A stretch of DNA of 64,000 nt. Origin: Acanthornis magna (lineage: Eukaryota; Chordata; Aves; Passeriformes; Acanthizidae). The notes beneath the pieces were generated by a model that was not told the origin of the DNA, searched no databases, and saw only the letters and a program-made list of their open reading frames with translations. Of this stretch, positions 48,101-59,438 are shown piece after piece. Where the stretch lies: assembly GCA_036785705.1 (NCBI GenBank), contig JAWUZG010000332.1, positions 4,092,001 to 4,156,000 on the forward strand, given 5' to 3'. The position numbers and the translations under genes were made by a program. Within the stretch, counting starts at the first letter, position 1; every line of letters begins with the position of its first letter.

Positions 48101-49190
48101 TTAAATGCAGATTGGTGAATTTTGTCAAGTCTTGGGTGGCAGATTTTCCGGCAATTTGCCGTCAGCGATGTGGTTGCTTTTCCAGTCTCCTGAGCTGAGG
48201 TTGATGTTGAGACAACATCCTTAGCTTTCCAGTGTTCCTCCTGCTTCCCCTGTGGTCTATGCAGTGATTCCAAGGCTTTTGCAGAATGTGGGTTATTTTT
48301 CACTATCCATCTTCCCCATATATCTCTGGTAACACTTGGGAGGGAAAAAAACCAATTCCCCTCTTCCCCTTCCCTGCAAAGGTTTCCTTTCTGAAGAAGC
48401 AACCAGTGATGCTGCAGGTAAGTCCCTTGTAGCTAAAAGAGATGAGTGTGTGATCCAGCTATACTTGTGTTCCTGTTGAGTCTTGGAACTTTCATATTAG
48501 ATTGACCAAATGTTGCCTGGATTGGGAGTTAGACTTGCTGATCCTTACAGATCCCTTCCTATTTGAGATATTCTATGACTGGACCAACAAAGCACCACTG
48601 CTAATTCTATTTCATCTGCTTGCAAGCACAGTGTGAATCAGCGAGAGCAAGTACAGATGGAGGAGGAACCCTTATGTGTTTTTCAGAGTGGATGTGTTGG
48701 GAGTAGATGGGATATTGTCGGAGAAAATGCCAGGGTGTTACCTTTGCAGCTTTTGCTGGTGGAGTATGCTACAAATTGAGAGATATTCCATTGGGACTAA
48801 TGTCCCTGGTTATGTTGCTGTGTTGTTCTGGCAGCACCCGTCATCCTGGAAGGAGAAGCAAGAGCTTTGCTTTCACCATGGATATGATAAAAAAGGCCAG
48901 AAAAATAGGTCTTCATTGAGATACATAAAGAGCACTCAGGAGTGGTAATATTCCCATGCTTTTTCATCCTTCATGGCAGATTGGTGTACTGTGCTCCAGT
49001 GGGTGTAAATTCTGGATTGGAAGAGTCTCCTGGGTTGTTTTGAGTCTTTGGGGCCTTTTTGTAAAGATATTGAGGTACCTGGGTCTTGGGCTTTTGTTCC
49101 AGAGTGTGGTGAATTCTCTTCCTTGAGAGGAAGAGGGCTCAGAGTGTGGTCTTTTTTGCTGAAGGAAAGGTGAAGTGGCTCTCTGACAGT
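45186..49190. other. Spacer S7 (between V7 and V8), class B
   Basis: Class-B blocks recur (ATACACTGTCTAATTC near 45945, GTTTCAAAAGCCCTGGAAAT near 45990). No gene recognised. Confidence 0.65.
48385..48424 (+). other. Sense 5' splice-site block in S7
   Basis: GATGCTGCAG|GTAAGT, donor GT at 48418-48419. The upstream acceptor is damaged (CTTCCCCATATA, AG lost). Confidence 0.3.
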
Positions 49191-50180
49191 CTTGAATAGA
49201 CTGGAAAGCAGGACAGTTGTTCCTCTTCTGGAGAGATGAAAGATGGTGGAGGAGAGGAATGAGAGCTCTTGCTTTCATTCCGTGCTCCATGCTGGAAGTG
49301 ATGCAATCGTATAGAAAACACGCTGTGTAAAGAAACAAAGAGGAGGCAAAGACAAAAGAAGAGAAGGGGCAGAACAAGGAAGAGAAGTTGAGAAGAAATA
49401 GGGGAAGGAAGAGAAGGAAGAAGCAATGCAGGCAAGGAAGAGAAGCAAAGAATACCGAAAAAGCAATAGAAAAAGGAAAGAGTGAAAATGGAACAAATTA
49501 CAGAGGAAATCACTAGCGTGTCACTGACGGTGTCATTGTACACACGAAGGGAGGAGGGCAGAAAAGGAGGACAAAGACGAAGAAATAGAGGAAAGGAAAA
49601 AGAAAGGTAGAAACGTGATAGAAATTAATGACACAAGGATGTAATGAAGAATGGACCGAAGACTACAACGAAAGAAACAAAGAAAAGGAGCTAAACAGCA
49701 CGGACGACTGTACCTGTAGACGCAGAACAGAGGTGGTTCCGAACAGTGTCCCCCTTGGTTGGAGCACTTCCGACGTTGGTGCTCCGTGTCCGGATTGACG
49801 GCTTACATCGCGGCGCCTGAGGAGTGGGTGGAGAACTGGCAGCGGGGTAAAGAAAAGAGAATGATGGAAAGAGAAGGGAAAAAGCGTAAAATATAGGAAA
49901 TGGAAGGGGGAAAAAAGCGAAGAGGAAACAAAAGAAGGAGACGGAAAAGAATAACGAAAGACAAGGGGGAAGGAGATTATACACAGAGGAGGGGAAAAAA
50001 AGGAAAAACAGAGGGACAATGAAAGAAAACAGAGACAAGAAAGCAAATGAAAGAATAAGAAGACGAAGGACAGAAACGTATATTTGCAAGAAAACACCAA
50101 GAGATACGAGGAAAAAAAAACAAAATCCCCCACAAAAACCAGAAAAGAAAACACGAGAAGTGGAGCAAGACGTTTCAGAG
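49191..50180 (+). repeat. Purine-rich zone upstream of V8
   Basis: Tracts at about 49310-49690 and 49850-50165, longest and richest in AGAAAC/GGAAA-type words around 49860-50060. Confidence 0.72.
49714..49835 (-). other. Antisense exon-like element, unit 8
   Basis: Minus strand: TTTTCTTTACCCCGCTGCCAG acceptor (C/T-rich), 122 nt, donor CTACAG|GTACAG. The donor is weaker at +4 to +6 than in units 2, 4 and 5. Confidence 0.3.
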
Positions 50181-50431
50181 GAGATGGCCATAACGGAGCA
50201 GAGGCACAGGATATGTCGCGGAGCGTGTGAGGCGGCGGAGCAGCGCACGGTGTCGCTGCAGGCTCACGAACGGCGTCTCGGCGTCTCAGCGGCTCCGCCC
50301 CGGTGCGGCGGAGAGCCCGGCTGTGAGCGGGGGGGGGGCGGCGCGGGCCGGGCAGCAGAACCGGTGAGTCCGGGCGGCGGCCGAGAGCCGTGAGGGGGCC
50401 AGAGGCCAGAGCGACAGCAGCGGAGGCGGCG
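50181..50431 (+). promoter_or_regulatory. V8 promoter and 5' leader
   Basis: CSE-like core at about 50244-50261. The G-run after the GC box is ten G (about 50329-50338) instead of seven. Leader has GGTGAGT at about 50363. Confidence 0.6.
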
Positions 50432-52951
50432 ATGGGCGAGGGTTGGTGTCCGGCGGTGGTGCGGGTGCTGGTGCTGCAGGCGGCCTGGGCGCTGGCGGGC
50501 GGGCAGGTGCGCTACTCGGTGCCGGAGGAAGCCAAGGCCGGCACGCTGGTGGGGCGTCTGGCGCAGGACCTGGGCCTGGAGGCGGGCGAGGCGGAGGCGC
50601 GGCGGCTGCGGCTGGTGGCGCAGGGCCGGCGGGCGAGCGTGGAGGTGAGCGGGGCGAGCGGCGCGCTGCTGGTGAGCTCGCGGCTCGACCGGGAGGAGCT
50701 GTGCGGCAAGAGCGCGCCGTGCGCGCTGCGGCTGGAGGTGCTGGTGGAGCGGCCGCTGCGCGTCTTCCACGTGGAGCTGGAGGTCACCGACATCAACGAC
50801 AATGCCCCCATCTTCCCCGCCGCCCGAAAAAACCTGAGTTTACCGGAGAACTCCCCTCCGGGTTCCCGTTTCCCGCTGGAGGGCGCATCGGATGCGGATA
50901 TCGGAGCGAACGCTCAGCTCTCCTATACACTCAGCCCTAGCGAGCATTTCTCTCTGGATTTACAGAAATCGAATGAGGGAAGTATTGAACCAGAACTTGT
51001 TTTGACGAAATCTTTGGACCGCGAGACGATGCCCGTGCATAGGTTGGTGCTGACAGCGACTGACGGGGGCCGGCCGTCTCTGGCGGGCACGATGGAGCTG
51101 GTGATCTCGGTGCTGGATGCGAACGACAACGCCCCCAAGTTCAACCAGTCGGTGTATAAAGTGCAGCTGCCAGAGAACTCTGCTGTGGGGACGTTGGTGG
51201 TGAGGGTGAACGCCACGGATCCCGATGAAGGAAGTAATAGCGAAATTACTTACACCGTGTCTAACTTCGTTCCTCCGAGTGGAAGAGATGTTATTTCGAT
51301 CAATCCGAAGACCGGCGAGGTTCACCTCGCGGGCGCCCTAGACTTCGAAGAAGTACATGTATTTAATTTTCGTATTGAAGGCAGGGATCAAGGCACACCC
51401 CCGCTCTCTGGCCACTGCAAGTTGGTGGTGGAGGTGGTGGACGTGAACGACAACGCACCAGAGGTGTGGGTGACGTCGCTGTCGGTGCCGGTGCCGGAGG
51501 ACGCGTCGGTGGGGACGGTGGTGGCACTGCTGAGCGTGTCGGACCGGGACTCGGGGGCGAACGGTCGCGTGCGATGCTGGGTGTGGCCGGCGTCGCCGTT
51601 CGGTCTGGAGGCGACATTCGCGGGCTCGTACTCGCTGGTGCTGCGCGAGGCGCTGGACCGGGAGCGCGTGTCGGAGTACGAGGTGGAGGTGCGTGCGGAG
51701 GACGGCGGAGCGCCGCCGCTGCGCGCCAGCCGCGGGGTGCGCGTGCCGGTGTCGGACGTGAACGACAACGCGCCGGCGTTCGCGCAGGCGGTGTACACGG
51801 TGCTGGCGCGGGAGAACAACGCGGCGGGCGCGGAGCTGGCGCGGCTGTGGGCGCGGGACCCGGACGAGGCGGGCAACGGGCGCGTGAGCTACTCGGTGTG
51901 GGAGGGCGGCGTGGCCGAGGCCGCGGGCTCCTTGTCGTCGTCGTCGGGAGGCGGCGTGGGCGGTGTGTGGCGCCCGGCGTCGAGCTACGTGTCGGTGGAC
52001 GCGGAGAGCGGGCGTCTGTGGGCGCTGCAGCCCTTGGACTACGAGGAGCTGCAGGTGCTGCAGTTCGAGGTGCGTGCGGTGGACGCGGGGGAGCCGCCGC
52101 TGTGCGGCAACGCCACGGTGCAGCTCTTCGTGCTGGACGAGAACGACAACGCGCCGGCGCTGCTGCCGCCCGCGGGCTCGGGGCCGGAGGCGGGCGCCGT
52201 GGCGGCCGAGGCTCCGGGGGCGGTAGCGGCGGGGGTATCGGGGGCGGTGTCGGGCACGCTGTGGGCGTGGGCGGCGTGGGGGGCGCCGGCGGGGCAGGTG
52301 GTGGCGAAGATCCGCGCGGTGGACGCCGACTCGGGCTACAACGCGTGGCTGCGCTACGAGCTGTGGGAGCCGCGGGGCAAGGGCCCGTTCCGCGTGGGGC
52401 TCTACAGCGGCGAGGTGAGCACGGCGCGGGCGCTCGAGGAGGCGGACGGCCCTCGCCAGCGGCTGGTGATCGTGGTGCGCGACCACGGCGAGCCGGCGCG
52501 CTCGGCCACGGCCACGCTCAGCGTGTCGCTGGTGGAGGCGGCCGAGGCGGCGCTGGCCGCGGGATCCTCGTCGTCGTCGTCGTTGTTGTCGGGGCTGCGT
52601 CCGGCGTCGGTCGCGGAGAGCGGCTCAGGTGCGGCGAGTGCGGCGACGAACGTGTGGCTGGTGGTGGCCATCTGCGCCGTGTCGAGCCTGTTCCTGCTGG
52701 CCGTGGTGCTGTACGCGGCGTCGCGCTGGGCGCCGCGGGCGGCCGTGCTCTCGGGGCCCGGGCCCACGACGCTCGTGTGCGCCAGCGAAGTGGGCAGCTG
52801 GTCGTACTCGCAGCGCCACAGCCGGAGCCTGTGCGTGGCGGACGGCGCGGGCAAGAGCGACCTCATGGTTTTCAGCCCCAACTTCCCTCCGCCGCCTGCC
52901 GGCCCCGCGGCCAAGGACACTCAGCCGGAGCCGTCTGCTCTCGTGGACACG
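50432..52951 (+). CDS. PCDHA: V8: PCDHA variable exon, 840 codons
   Basis: Intact. EC1 has GTLVGRL instead of GTVVGRL; linker LSLPENSPPGSR as in V5; EC2-EC3 family I with the most own changes of that family (VVRVNATDPDEGSN, SNFVPPSGRD, GEVHLAGALDFEEVHVF). The EC3 end KLVVEVVDVNDN is shared with V1/V2. EC5 insert is the long form GGGVGGVWRP; EC6 has EAPGAVAAG; five TCG codons; tail PPPAGPAAKDTQPEPSALVDT. Donor GTCAGT at 52952. The frame stays open to 53197, passing an AATAAA at 53165. Confidence 0.95.
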
Positions 52952-53164
52952 GTCAGTGGCTCTTTCCTTGCTCGCCTTTACTCTTTCTGTTCCCCCTCTG
53001 CCCAGTCTCTCCCTCCCCCTGGGCATTTGCTGCTTGGTGGGGTGCTCTGCTCCCACGGCCTGAGGGCAGTGTATTCTTGGTTGAAGCTGAAACTGCCTAG
53101 CGGTACTTTTGCATCTTCCACAGCGTTCTTGCCGGAGCTCCCCCAGCTGTTACTGAGCTGGGGA

Positions 53165-53170
53165 AATAAA
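53165..53170 (+). terminator. Possible intronic poly(A) signal after V8
   Basis: AATAAA 214 bases past the V8 donor and inside the read-through frame, at about the same distance as after V3 and V4 although the surrounding spacer is of the other class. Confidence 0.3.
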
Positions 53171-56100
53171 TGTCTTGCCGCACCCCGCAGCAGTTAACGG
53201 ATTGTAGCTGAGGTTTGCTGCTCTGAGTGCGAGTTGTTCTCTCTTATGTTTGCTCTCCCATAGAAAAAATCATTCCTGTTTGTGATAATACATCCCCCGA
53301 GGTGTTAGCTCTGCACACAATGGCCTTGCTAGCTGGTGTGTAGCATTTTAACCCGATCTTGCTGAAGGAATGGAAGGCATGCAGGATGTAGTGGTGACAG
53401 TCTCCCAGGCACTGTGTACCCCTTAACTGCCTTTGCTGATTGCTGACCATACTTGTATCAGCACTATTGAAAACTGGGTGCTGTTCCTCTCCTCTGGACG
53501 TGACATGATGAAAGGTGACAATTGAGGCTTCGAGGTTTTCTCTGTCCGTGGTGTAGTTTTTCCCTGTTGATTCTCCCAGCAGAATAATTATGGTACTCGG
53601 GAAGGCTTTATTGGACTTTTCCTATATTCTTTTCCTCTGTTGTTTCTCTAGATAGTATTATAAACTGTTAATGCAGAAGTTTTTGTTCCAAGGTTAGCGT
53701 TAGAAAGAATTTTTTTTTCCACATCCCCACACCCCCAAAATTATTCTGTGTTCTTCCATTCATGGCTGGAAATTGACACTGGGTCTGTTATGATGTTCTT
53801 TCAGTATTTGTATCAGCATTGACAGATACATGAATTATCCAGAAACGTTCACTTAAATAACACACAAATACATCTGTATAGATATTTTCCATTACAGTGC
53901 TGTGATCGTCAGTATTTGGATTTTTCTCTCAGAGCATGAAATCGATGCTCATTGTCATTAGAGCTATGCTGACACCATGTATACAAATAGATGTCTAACG
54001 TGTCAGGCGAGTAACAGAACTCTCAGATGTGTAATATTTCTGTCTAGGATAGCTGAAGCATTAGAAAACGTGAAGGGTCAGCTACAGGGAGTGTGCTGAA
54101 CGCAGTGTATGTAATATCAGCTCCATGGGGTTTTTGGTGCTGTCAGTGATGGAAATGGTTGTAGACTTGCATTCTTGGCCAGAGAATTGGTATGACATAC
54201 ACTGGCTTGTTGTGATATTCTTGGAATATTTGTATCAGGAGCCATGCCCTTTCAAAAGCCCTGGAAACTTAGCAACAAAGAATAAATTCAGCCAACCAAT
54301 CAAGCCCCAAAATCCCAGGTAACAAAACCTGAAACATGAATTCTCCTACAGAAACAATATAATCCTTTACATTGGGGTGCTTGACAATGTTTCAGTTGTT
54401 CTATCACGACATAAAGTCAATGCCATTGCCATTTGGACTTATTCTGATGTCACCCTTAGAAAGAGTGCTGGACATGATTTGTATGATATAACCTGTATGG
54501 TTTTTTATGGTGCTCCCATTGTTGGCAATGGTCTGCAAAAGCTGCAGTGAACCCCGAGGAGGTAAAGGAGACAGTGACATTGCAGAGGTGAATGTGGCTG
54601 TGTCACTGAGTAGGTCCTGGCCATTTCCTGATATTAAGGTTGACCTTGAGAAGTGAGAAGATTTGTCTGATGGAATTGGAAGTCCTTGGGAAGACCATGG
54701 ACCATGTCATGCAACAGTCCTCTAAGTACTATTTACTGTGCTATTACTGTTGCTGACTGCTGATCATGCTGGTATTTGATGTAGTTTCTTGTAAAAAACT
54801 GTGTTCTCCTCTTCTTTGACTCTCCTCCACAAGAGGCAGGATACAAGATGACAACTGTGACTTCTCTATTCTCTCTGCTTGTGTTGTAATTTCTCCCATT
54901 TGGTTGGCCCACCAGTGTAATTGTGAAAGCAGAAAAATCCTATAATACTTTTCCTATGTTCTTTCTCCAAGTATGTTTTTGCTCTGCTTACTAGTAGAAA
55001 GTGTTCTGGCAGAGGAGTGTGACCTAAAGTATATGTGTTTTTTATCTTTTCTTGCCTTTCTGAAGTGGATTGCAGGTGGATTGTCCAGTGAGGTGGCATG
55101 ACCATACACTGTCCTGTTCTCATGTTATGTTAATATTTGCATCATCAGCCAAACCCTTAAAAAACCCCATGAAATCCTCTTTTCCAAAATAAAGCCCCAC
55201 AACTCCGAAAATTCAAGCCATACGCAAGACCACATTTTCCTACGCAGTAGGTATCATTGTTGTCACTGATGTACTTTTCAGCATTTGGGTTGGTCTTTCA
55301 CAGCATGCAGTCAGTGGCCATTGCCTTTAGAGTTGTCCTGACATCACCTCTATAAACAATATTTTCCAAAGTGGGTAATGTTTCCATCTGAGAGTGGGGA
55401 AGCCACAGGAGATTGTGAGGTGAACATGGCAGTGGCACTGAGTGGGCCCTGACCACGTCATGATGTGAAATGTGACCTTCCAGTCTGTGAGAACTGGAAA
55501 TCCTTGGGAAGACCATGGGCCATGCCATAAGAAGACAGGAACATGAGATAAAGAGGGTAAAGAGGGTGTGGCATGCAGAGGGCCGACTATTTTCCAATGA
55601 ACTTTTTGATTCCTATTTTGGAAGATGTTTTCTAGGAGGATAGCACTTCAGCCTCCTGTCCTTGTGTAGTGTTGGGGGTCTATAGCAGCTTCAACAGCCG
55701 TTGATCTTTCCATGATGGTTCCTTGGTCCTCCTCAGGCTAATTTTTAAGGGCACGTGATAATGTGGATGTCATCTTTGTGCACCCAACTTCCCACTTGAA
55801 AATTTACCCTTGGTAGAAGGTACATGTTCTGTTGTCACGGGTGGCTCGTTCTGATGTCTGTGACATACACAGAAAACCCTGCACAGCAGCCTGCCTGTGG
55901 TTCCCTATGGTACAAATTCTTCCATCCCATTGATATCATGAGGTGCGCTTGTGCTTTGGCCTTTGCTCTCATTGTCTCAAAGTGCAAAATCCATGTGGTC
56001 CAGGGTCAAAATTGTCACGCCTTCATGTCAGAAAGTTCTGAAGAATTCAGTTCTTAAGAGTTCCATGGAGTTTCCACCAGAGATTGCTGAAAAGGCATAA

Positions 56101-56895
56101 ACCGTGAAGTGTATGCAGAGAAGAATCTGCCAGAGAGTGGGGGGCTTCACATGCCTCTGAATATTCCTTGTGCCAATCATAAGGGAAGGTGAGGATGTGC
56201 ACAAACCAGGACATTCCTATTAGCAGGTTTTGTGGTATTGTGGAAGAGATCCTGCAGGAGGCATAAGGTATGGTCTGGGCATGTATCATGATGAGGGTGA
56301 CTTTAGCAGGGAAGGGTCTTGCCTGAGGGAGATGATATAGATGATGTAGAACACAGTCTGTCTTTGGTGAAGGACTGGAGAATGTGTGCTTAGCTGGAGT
56401 TGCTATTTCCCAGGATGCAGGACAGAGGATTCTAGTAGAAAATGTCAAGAAGATGCCCTGCAGATATTGCTAATGCCTGGGATTTCTCCAGACCTCCAAA
56501 AGTGCCAGATATCCTTGTGCCCTGTTGTTCCCTTAATGTATTTCAATACAGTGAAATTGGATTCTTTGGTTTTCTTCTCTCTTTTTACCAAACCCTCACA
56601 GTCTTTTTTTTCTGTCTCATGTCAGCCATGTATTGGCAACACCAGATAATATGAGATACTGAGTTTTGGCACCTGTGAGGCTGCAAACATTCGGGTAATT
56701 TTCCATCAGTGTGTAGGATGACTTTTCCATTCTCCTGAACTGAGACTGATGTTGAGACAATGTCCTTCCTTAGCTTCATGGTGTCCTTTTGTGCTTCCCC
56801 CATGATAGAACTGCACATGGGAGCAATGTGCTTTGGCCAATGATTTCATGGCTTTTCTAGAAGGTGTGTAATTGTTTTCTGTCTATTGTTCCCAG

Positions 56896-56973
56896 TAGTC
56901 TCTGTTAGTGTTAGAACCAGTTTCCTGCTCTGAAAATACTTCTTTTCTGAAGAAGCAAGCCTTGATGCTACAG
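56896..56973 (+). other. Sense exon-like block in S8
   Basis: Acceptor-like TTTTCTGTCTATTGTTCCCAG, 78 nt, then CTACAG|GTAAGT at 56974. Confidence 0.35.
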
Positions 56974-57979
56974 GTAAGTAGCTTCTTGCTAAAGAAGATG
57001 AATCTGAGAGACAGCTGTACTTTTGTTCCTATTTACTTGTGGTATATTCATCTTGGATTGACCTCATGTGTCTGGACTGGGAGTTGGACTCAACACTCCT
57101 TGTGGCTTCCTTCCAACTTGAAATATTCTGTAATTCCTAGATTGAACCAACAAAGCACCACAGTCTGCTCTCATTTCTTTCTTGCTTCTTCCGGATGGTT
57201 TGAGCAGTTGGCAGAAAGCACAGATGGAGGAGGGCCTCTAATGTATTTCTAAAAATAGATGTGTTGGGAGTGGAGAGCATGTTCTCAGGAAAAATGACGT
57301 GGGTTTAGGTTCATATGCATTTCTGGGTGGATGATGATACTGAGTGAGATGTATTCCTTGGGGACTAATGCCCCGGAGTGTGGAAGTTCTTACTGTGTTT
57401 TTCTGGCAGAGTTTGTCTGTCTGTAAGGAGAAGCAAGAGCTTGTCATTCATCAAACGGGTGGAAAATGAGGCAGGAAGAATAGCTCTTCATTGAAATACA
57501 CAAAGAATTCTTAGGAACAGTGCTTGCACTGTGCCTTTCAGTGTTCATGGCAGATTGGTGTGCTGGGTTGTGATGCTTTTGAGTTCCCAAGTGAGAAAAT
57601 TTCATGGATTGTTTGGGCTTATTGGAGCCTGTTTGGATTGAGGACAAAGTACATGGGGATTGGTCTTCTGATTCTGAAGGAGGTGTATTCTCTTCTGATG
57701 TGGTGGAGCTCTTTTTTGCCATATTATTGCCTTGCTGTGATATTTGCTGGTCCAGGAAGTGACTTAAGCCTGAGGAGTGTGGCTTTCTTCCTGATGGGGA
57801 GGGAAGGGGAGAGGAGGTGTAGAGACAGTGTATTTACTTTTTCTGGAGGAAATCAGGACTGTTGTTCCTTATCAGGAGGCATGTAAGGCCCCCATGAGGA
57901 CTCCAATCAAAGGGTAGGTCTCTGATGCATAAAGAGGATGATGTAGACATTTACAAAACATTTTCTTTATAAACCATTT

Positions 57980-59170
57980 TGGTAAAAAGAGAGGGAAAGC
58001 ATGGATGCAGAAGAGAAGAGGAATCAAGGAGGGTAGTGTGAGGCATGAAAGAAAAAGGAAGAGAAGGAAAAGAAAGGTAAGTAAAGGAGGAGAGAAAGGA
58101 AGAGAAAGAAGAATGAATCTCTGCAACTGAAAAATCAAGCAAGGAAGAAAGGGAGAAAAAAGGAAAGAAGGGATGATAGAGGAGATCATGAGCATGCACC
58201 AATGTTTTCCCTATATTCTCTCTCGAGTCAAGAACCTCTTTATCCTCGGTATTGAAAAATGCTGTGCAAGCCTTGACGAAAAGTGATGAGCAATAGGAAT
58301 AAGAGGTTTTGTGTAAGGGTGTGTCCCCACTCCATGGTGGGAATGATGTAGTCATGTAGAAAATACTGTATGAAAAAAGAAAGAGAATAGGCAAAGAGGG
58401 AAGAAGAGACAGTGAGAGAAGGACAAGGAATAGAAAAAAGAATAAAAAGAAAATAAAACAATGGAAGAATGAAAAAACAATGAAGAAGAAAAGGAAAAAG
58501 GAAAGATGAAACATGGCATGAATTTGGTACCATACACCAATGTTATGTCTGTACATAAAAAGGTGGGAGGAGGTGGGAGAGAGAGAAAAAAACAAAGAAA
58601 AATGAGAGGAACACAGGAAGGAAGGTGACAAAAAGAAATCAAGAGGGGGGGTATTAAGGAGATTACCAGGATACACTGACGTTCTCTCCAAATACTGAGT
58701 GAAGTTGGTCTCCGGTGGTCTCTTCTTTGTCTACTGTCCCATGCTAAAGAGATGATGCCCTGTAATTAGAGCTCATGGCTCCTACGTTGATTACCCTAAT
58801 CACGGCGTCAGACGTCACCAGCGACCTGGCAGCAGAGTTATAAAAGAGATGGATTGAAAGAAAAGAGAAAGAGGATTATGAGATAGGACAGGCAGGGCAA
58901 GAAGAAAAGAGAGAAGGATAAGAAGCAAATGAAAGAGAAGAACGAACAAAGAGATCGAGCGGGGGAAAGAGTAAAAAGATAAGAAAAACGTTGAAAAAGA
59001 GAAACAAAAACGAATAAAAATACAGGACTGAAAGACAAAAGAAAGATAAAATAAGACAGATGAAGGAAGTGGAATGAAGAAGAAAAGGAATATAAGGAAG
59101 CACGTTGCAACAATAACGAGAGAGACAAGCACACAAAGGGGGAGAGAGAGAGGAGTAAGACGCAGCACAG
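57980..59170 (+). repeat. Purine-rich zone upstream of V9
   Basis: Three tracts (about 57980-58190, 58370-58655, 58840-59160). The region 58200-58360 between the first two is mixed and contains a partial second copy of the sequence at about 49265-49330 (CTCCATG..GGAATGATG). Confidence 0.65.
58678..58831 (-). other. Antisense exon-like element, unit 9 (degenerate)
   Basis: Alignable with the other units but the donor is lost (TTTGGAG|AGAACG on the minus strand) and there is an in-frame stop; a CTGCTGCCAG acceptor-like site remains at its right edge. Confidence 0.25.
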
Positions 59171-59438
59171 GATACGGCCATGACGGAGCGGAGGCGCGGG
59201 CGCTGTCACGGAGCATGTAGGACGGCGGAGCAGCGCACGGTGTCGCTGCAGGCTCAGGAACGGCGTCTCGGCGTCTCAGCGGCTCCGCCCCGGTGCGGCG
59301 GAGAGCCCGGCTGTGAGCGCGGGGGGGCGGCGGAGAGCCGGGCAGCAGAACCGGGGAGTCCGGGCGGCGGCGGAGAGCCGGGCGGAGCCCGGGCGGGGGC
59401 CGGCAGGCACAGCCACAGCGACAGCCACAGCGGCAGCG
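59171..59438 (+). promoter_or_regulatory. V9 promoter and 5' leader
   Basis: CSE-like core at about 59234-59251; upstream GAGCATGTAGGACGGC as in V4/V6; leader of the CGGGGAGTCC type; repeated CAGCCACAGCGA words just before the start, as in V2. Confidence 0.6.

Larger units (their letters stand above)
52952..57979. other. Spacer S8 (between V8 and V9), class B, internally expanded
   Basis: Longest spacer. A block containing TTTGCATCA-like and CCCTGGAAA-like words occurs once in S2, S7 and S9 but about three times here (near 53810, 54230, 55130), and the TGTCCTGACATCACC-type word also about three times (near 53965, 54450, 55335). Internal tandem duplication explains the extra length. No gene recognised. 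Confidence 0.6.

Noticed and set aside
57951..58691. Minus-strand ORFs full of F, S and L in the purine-rich zones (also 5268-6317, 12852-13373, 13547-14128, 49139-50248, 58815-59777)
   Set aside because: These read the pyrimidine strand of low-complexity tracts. They resemble membrane proteins only because TTT/TTC/CTT/TCC codons give Phe, Leu and Ser.
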